Source: Candidatus Hydrogenedentes bacterium CG07_land_8_20_14_0_80_42_17 (lineage in GTDB: Bacteria; UBA8481). From it: a stretch of 13,278 nucleotides of DNA. Where the stretch lies: assembly GCA_002780065.1 (NCBI GenBank), contig PEWQ01000081.1:1-13278 (forward strand), given 5' to 3'. The translations under genes and the position numbers were made by a program. Below are positions 12,795-13,278 of this stretch, piece by piece; position 1 is the first letter of the stretch; every line of letters starts with the position of its first letter. The notes under the pieces were generated by a model that saw only the letters and a program-made list of their open reading frames with translations, was not told the DNA's origin and ran no database searches.

Positions 12795-13182
12795 TTCGCT
12801 CTCGCTTATTTGACGGAAGAATCCATCGAAGCTCGCCGATCTTCCAGAACCAAATGTATCCTAGGAGAAGTATAGCCAGAAAAACAATCATGTCCCAAAA
12901 AGCAACTATTCCGAATTCTTTGGCAGTCACACCCCAGGGAAATAGGAACGCAGTTTCAATATCAAAAATAATAAAGACGATAGCCAAAAGAAAGAATCGC
13001 GGATTGTATCTGATCCACGCCTCGCCTATGGGAAGTTCTCCGCATTCGTAAGTAGCCTTCTTTTCAGGCGTAGCTACTTCTTTGCCGCGCAATATTCGAC
13101 CGGCAAAATCCATCGCCAAAAGTACGAAGATGAATCCGCAGGCGGTAAAGATGAAGAGAGTTATTACATTAGCATTTAACAA
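12787..13182 (-). CDS. nuoA: NADH-quinone oxidoreductase subunit A (TTG start)
   Basis: A three-helix membrane subunit next to NuoH at the quinone site, 131 residues. Signatures are [12 protein letters not shown] (45-56), with the loop cysteine, and [20 protein letters not shown] ending in FPW (62-83), with conserved acidic residues in helix 2. Helices lie at about 5-24, 62-82 and 93-113. The start is TTG at 13180-13182. AGGAG (plus-strand ctcct at 13190-13194) lies 7 bases before it. The nearby ATGs at 13173-13175 and 13167-13169 are out of frame, and the next in-frame Met is residue 24, past the first helix. First gene of the operon, with a leader of about 42 bases from the predicted start site. 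Confidence 0.96.
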   Translation of the reverse strand: MLNANVITLFIFTACGFIFVLLAMDFAGRILRGKEVATPEKKATYECGELPIGEAWIRYNPRFFLLAIVFIIFDIETAFLFPWGVTAKEFGIVAFWDMIVFLAILLLGYIWFWKIGELRWILPSNKRERNE

Positions 13183-13189
13183 ATATCTA

Positions 13190-13194
13190 CTCCT
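13190..13194 (-). promoter_or_regulatory. Ribosome binding site of nuoA, supports a TTG start
   Basis: AGGAG on the minus strand, 7 bases before the TTG at 13182. This optimal spacing decides in favour of the non-ATG start. Confidence 0.7.
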
Positions 13195-13230
13195 AATAAA
13201 TATCTACGCTGAAGATAAGTTTAGAAAGAA

Positions 13231-13258
13231 ATTATATAGAATTCATTTTTTTCGTCAA
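13231..13258 (-). promoter_or_regulatory. Sigma-70-type promoter of the nuo operon
   Basis: On the minus strand, TTGACG (13258-13253) and a perfect TATAAT (13236-13231) are separated by 16 bp, an excellent match to the vegetative consensus. Initiation is expected near 13224, about 42 bases before the nuoA start. The spacer is A+T rich. No operator is evident in the 20 remaining bases upstream. Confidence 0.7.
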
Positions 13259-13278
13259 TCAAATCATAATTAAATAGG

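Noticed and set aside
2604-13182. Alternative reading of the cluster as a membrane-bound hydrogenase or Fpo dehydrogenase
   Set aside because: The D subunit lacks the NiFe-binding CxxC pairs and has the complex I His/Tyr quinone motif, and subunits A, J and K are all canonical Nuo. No FpoF-like gene is present.

Overview
The window is bacterial chromosome from a Gram-negative organism of moderate G+C content. Evidence for an outer envelope is a lipoprotein with a peptidoglycan-binding OmpA domain and a secreted SYLF-domain protein. The tRNA gene has no encoded CCA. The species cannot be named from the sequence. The small two-CxxC protein at the left resembles a hypothetical family I associate with Planctomycetes/Omnitrophota-type uncultured lineages, but that is recollection, not a search result.

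Left part (1-746, minus strand): tRNA-Ser(CGA) at 660-746, then about 140 bp holding a 22-bp copy of the tRNA 3' end and a hairpin, then a 97-residue protein with two CxxC motifs overlapping the start of a radical-SAM gene. The radical-SAM frame stops after 64 codons, while the adjacent frame stays open to the window edge, so it looks frameshifted.

Middle left (770-2415, plus strand): a sigma-70-like promoter, an OmpA-family coiled-coil lipoprotein, and a SYLF/Ysc84-like secreted protein. A 188-bp convergent intergenic region (2416-2603) follows, with one terminator-like inverted repeat.

Right part (2604-13258, minus strand): a complete respiratory complex I operon in the order nuoA-B-C-D-H-I-J-K-L-M-N, read from a strong promoter at 13231-13258. 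NuoE, F and G, the NADH dehydrogenase module, are absent: nuoD and nuoH overlap by 4 bp where nuoEFG lies in many bacteria. The locus therefore encodes an 11-subunit, proton-pumping quinone reductase core. Its electron donor may be ferredoxin or another low-potential carrier, or an NADH module encoded elsewhere. B, C, D and I form the peripheral arm carrying the Fe-S clusters and quinone site. A, H, J, K, L, M and N form the membrane arm. Nearly all junctions overlap by 1-8 bp or are 5 bp apart. Only B/C and L/M have real spacers, and these two share related A+T-rich sequence.

The most striking feature is in nuoL. The same G+C-rich 15-bp unit, encoding Gly-Gly-Gly-Ala-Leu, is tandemly repeated at two sites about 1.3 kb apart, in the same reading phase, in two loops predicted to lie on the same side of the membrane. 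The unit has no stop codon in any of the six frames. This looks like a dispersed minisatellite that has entered a core respiratory gene without destroying it.
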